Of a stretch of 7,263 nt of DNA, positions 6,365-7,263 are shown one piece after another; positions within the stretch are counted from its first letter, which is position 1; every line of letters begins with the position of its first letter. Both the position numbers and the translations under genes were made by a program. Source of the DNA: CS4-C045 sp964347545 (GTDB lineage Bacteria > Planctomycetota > Planctomycetia > Pirellulales > UBA7805); contig CAYFZZ010000151.1 of the NCBI GenBank assembly GCA_964347545.1, positions 1 through 7,263 of the forward strand. The letters are read 5' to 3'. The notes beneath the pieces are model-generated. The model was not told the origin of the DNA, ran no database searches, and saw only the letters and a program-made list of their open reading frames with translations.

Positions 6365-6648
6365 GCCAGGGACGGCGGAGGCCGACTCGTGGAACAGCAG
6401 GGCACCAGTTATAACCTTAAATACGACGATGGGTTGCGTCAACGCAGCGGCCGGGGGAACCCGTCCGGCGGTCCGAGGGTGCCCCGCCTCCTTCGCCGGC
6501 CAGCCCCTCCCCCCGCCTGGACGATTGGCGGCGGGGAATTTCAAATCAGGGAAACCCACCCGGCGGTACCCTCGCCGGCCCCGGCCGGCCGCCCGACGCC
6601 AGCGGCGGCCTGCCCCCGTCCTGAGTTGCAGCACGAGCGGCCTGGCCC
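6365..6648. other. 284-bp divergent intergenic region
   Basis: This lies between the starts of the glmU-like gene (minus) and the zinc-finger gene (plus). It has an AT-rich island at about 6408-6425 in otherwise very GC-rich sequence. About 6450-6640 is dominated by GC runs, including GGCCGGCC-type palindromes near 6576-6591. I recognised no gene and no plus-strand promoter for the zinc-finger protein. Confidence 0.5.
6408..6446 (-). promoter_or_regulatory. Possible promoter/operator of the glmU-like gene
   Basis: On the minus strand TTGACG (6437-6442) is a good -35 match. Downstream is an AT-rich segment ending in TATAAC (6408-6413), a good -10 match, but the spacing of 23 bases is too long; the 17-base spacing gives only TAAGGT. 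The -35 lies inside the inverted repeat TGCGT-CA-ACGCA (6435-6446), and the -10 lies in the palindrome GTTATAAC. The location, about 45-80 bases upstream of the start codon, is suitable. Which boxes are used is unclear. Confidence 0.3.
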
Positions 6649-7071
6649 ATGAAATGCCCTAAAGACGGAACCCCCTTGGCCCGCGTCACCGCGGCGGGGA
6701 TTGAACTGGACAAATGCCACGCCTGCGAGGGTATCTGGTTTGACCGGGGCGAAATGGAACGGCTGCGCGACGCCGAGCTGCAGGAGGTGGCGCCGGTGTT
6801 GGAGGAAGAAGGGGGCCAGCGGCCTTCCCCCGCCGGAGAGACGTCCGGGTACATGCGGTGTCCGCGATGCGAGCATGCTCGGTTGCAAGGTTGCCATTAC
6901 ACGTTTCTGCACCCGGTCCGCATCGACCGCTGTGAACGTTGTTTCGGTGTCTGGCTGGACAAGGGGGAGTTGGAGCGGATTATGGGCGAGCAGCACGAGT
7001 TGGAGAGTCAGGCGGGCGGGGGCAGCTGGCACGGTTTCGCCCGTTCGCTGGCCCGCCAGCTGGGCCGCTAA
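6649..7071 (+). CDS. Two-domain TFIIB-type zinc-finger protein
   Basis: A 140-residue, probably cytoplasmic protein of unknown function built from two copies of the zf-TFIIB zinc ribbon. Copy 1 (about 3-39) has C3-P-K-D6 and C23-x-x-C26, followed by GIWFDRGEMERL. Copy 2 (about 71-111) has C71-P-R-C74 and C95-x-x-C98, followed by GVWLDKGELERI. The matching tails show an internal duplication. Copy 2 has a full four-cysteine site. Copy 1 has Asp6 in place of the second cysteine, so its metal site is atypical unless His24 or Asp6 contributes. An acidic/proline linker (about 43-67) joins them. The C-terminus (120-140) is Gly- then Arg-rich. There is no signal peptide or membrane segment, and no Shine-Dalgarno before the ATG. 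These proteins are common, and their role is not established to my knowledge. No functional link to the neighbours is evident. Confidence 0.88.
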   Translation: MKCPKDGTPLARVTAAGIELDKCHACEGIWFDRGEMERLRDAELQEVAPVLEEEGGQRPSPAGETSGYMRCPRCEHARLQGCHYTFLHPVRIDRCERCFGVWLDKGELERIMGEQHELESQAGGGSWHGFARSLARQLGR

Positions 7072-7118
7072 AGGCCGACCCGCCTCGTCCACCTCTCGGG
7101 GCGCCCTGCCTGCCCAGC

Positions 7119-7146
7119 TTGCGGTGATTCGCGTTTCGACAATAAT
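7119..7146 (+). promoter_or_regulatory. Likely promoter of the tRNA-Leu gene
   Basis: TTGCGG (7119-7124) and AATAAT (7141-7146, five of six matches to TATAAT) are separated by 16 bases. A GC-rich stretch follows where a stable-RNA discriminator would lie. Transcription would begin near 7153, leaving about 25 bases of 5' leader before the mature tRNA. The weak -35 keeps confidence modest. Confidence 0.4.
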
Positions 7147-7177
7147 ACCTGCGTCCCGACAAGTGTCCCTGACGCCA

Positions 7178-7263
7178 GCCGGAGTGGCGGAATTGGCAGA
7201 CGCGCTGGATTCAAAATCCAGTGTCCATTAGGACGTGTGGGTTCGAGTCCCACCTCCGGCACC
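7178..7263 (+). tRNA. tRNA-Leu (anticodon CAA), 3' end cut by the window
   Basis: A complete cloverleaf can be drawn. The acceptor stem is GCCGGAG (7178-7184) with CTCCGGC (7254-7260). The anticodon stem is CTGGA/TCCAG (7205-7209/7217-7221) around loop TTCAAAA, giving anticodon CAA (7212-7214), which reads UUG. A long class II variable arm has stem GTCC/GGAC (7223-7226/7231-7234). The T stem is GTGGG/CCCAC around TTCGAGT. The A discriminator (7261) and the class II arm are both leucine features. The following CC at 7262-7263 suggests CCA is encoded, but the final A lies outside the window. Confidence 0.98.

Noticed and set aside
6365..6634. 90-codon N-terminal extension of the GlmU-like protein
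   Set aside because: It is Arg/Gly/Ala-rich and lacks the group's conserved opening, which begins exactly at the ATG at 6364.
7098..7105. GGGCGCCC palindrome after the zinc-finger gene as terminator
   Set aside because: It is too short to form a stem with a loop and has no following T-run.

Overview
This is a GC-rich bacterial chromosomal segment that I attribute, with moderate confidence, to a planctomycete, probably of the Pirellula type. The attribution is inference from remembered protein resemblances: the Bacteroidetes/planctomycete style of GlmU-like protein, the N-terminus of the MetF, and an RpoD-like sigma factor with a reworked middle section. Two other traits fit: most starts lack a Shine-Dalgarno sequence, and short CTCACC/ACTCTTAACC-type tandem repeats lie between genes. 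I see no plasmid, phage, insertion-sequence, CRISPR or defence genes. The window reads as ordinary housekeeping chromosome.

Layout from left to right. Positions 1-79 hold a 16-bp palindrome and an eight-unit heptamer array. The array runs into the end of a minus-strand gene for the carboxyltransferase subunit of a biotin-dependent acyl-CoA carboxylase (67-1689) and supplies its stop codon. A 408-bp divergent spacer follows (1690-2097). Next is a plus-strand RpoD/SigA-type sigma factor (2098-3732), which has a GTG start and the only strong Shine-Dalgarno in the window. Its TGA directly abuts the stop codon of the convergent metF (methylenetetrahydrofolate reductase, minus strand, 3733-4599), so TGATCA holds both stops. 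Upstream of metF is a 514-bp gene-free stretch (4600-5113). It carries a diverged direct repeat pair and a 13/14-bp tandem array of 11-12 units. A minus-strand GlmU-like bifunctional nucleotidyltransferase/left-handed beta-helix protein (5114-6364) comes next. A 284-bp divergent spacer with an AT-rich island (6365-6648) separates it from a plus-strand 140-residue protein with two TFIIB-type zinc fingers (6649-7071). The window ends in a tRNA-Leu(CAA) gene whose 3' CCA runs off the edge.

The genes do not form a pathway or an obvious operon. They serve acyl-CoA carboxylation, transcription initiation, one-carbon/methionine metabolism, amino-sugar nucleotide synthesis, an unknown zinc-protein role and translation. 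metF and the glmU-like gene share a strand, but the repeat-bearing spacer makes cotranscription uncertain. The most notable things are non-coding: the two tandem arrays, one overlapping a stop codon, and an inverted copy of the larger array's unit near metF. In the proteins, the sigma factor's middle section and a substrate-region insertion in the carboxyltransferase deserve a look. I found no convincing new biological system.
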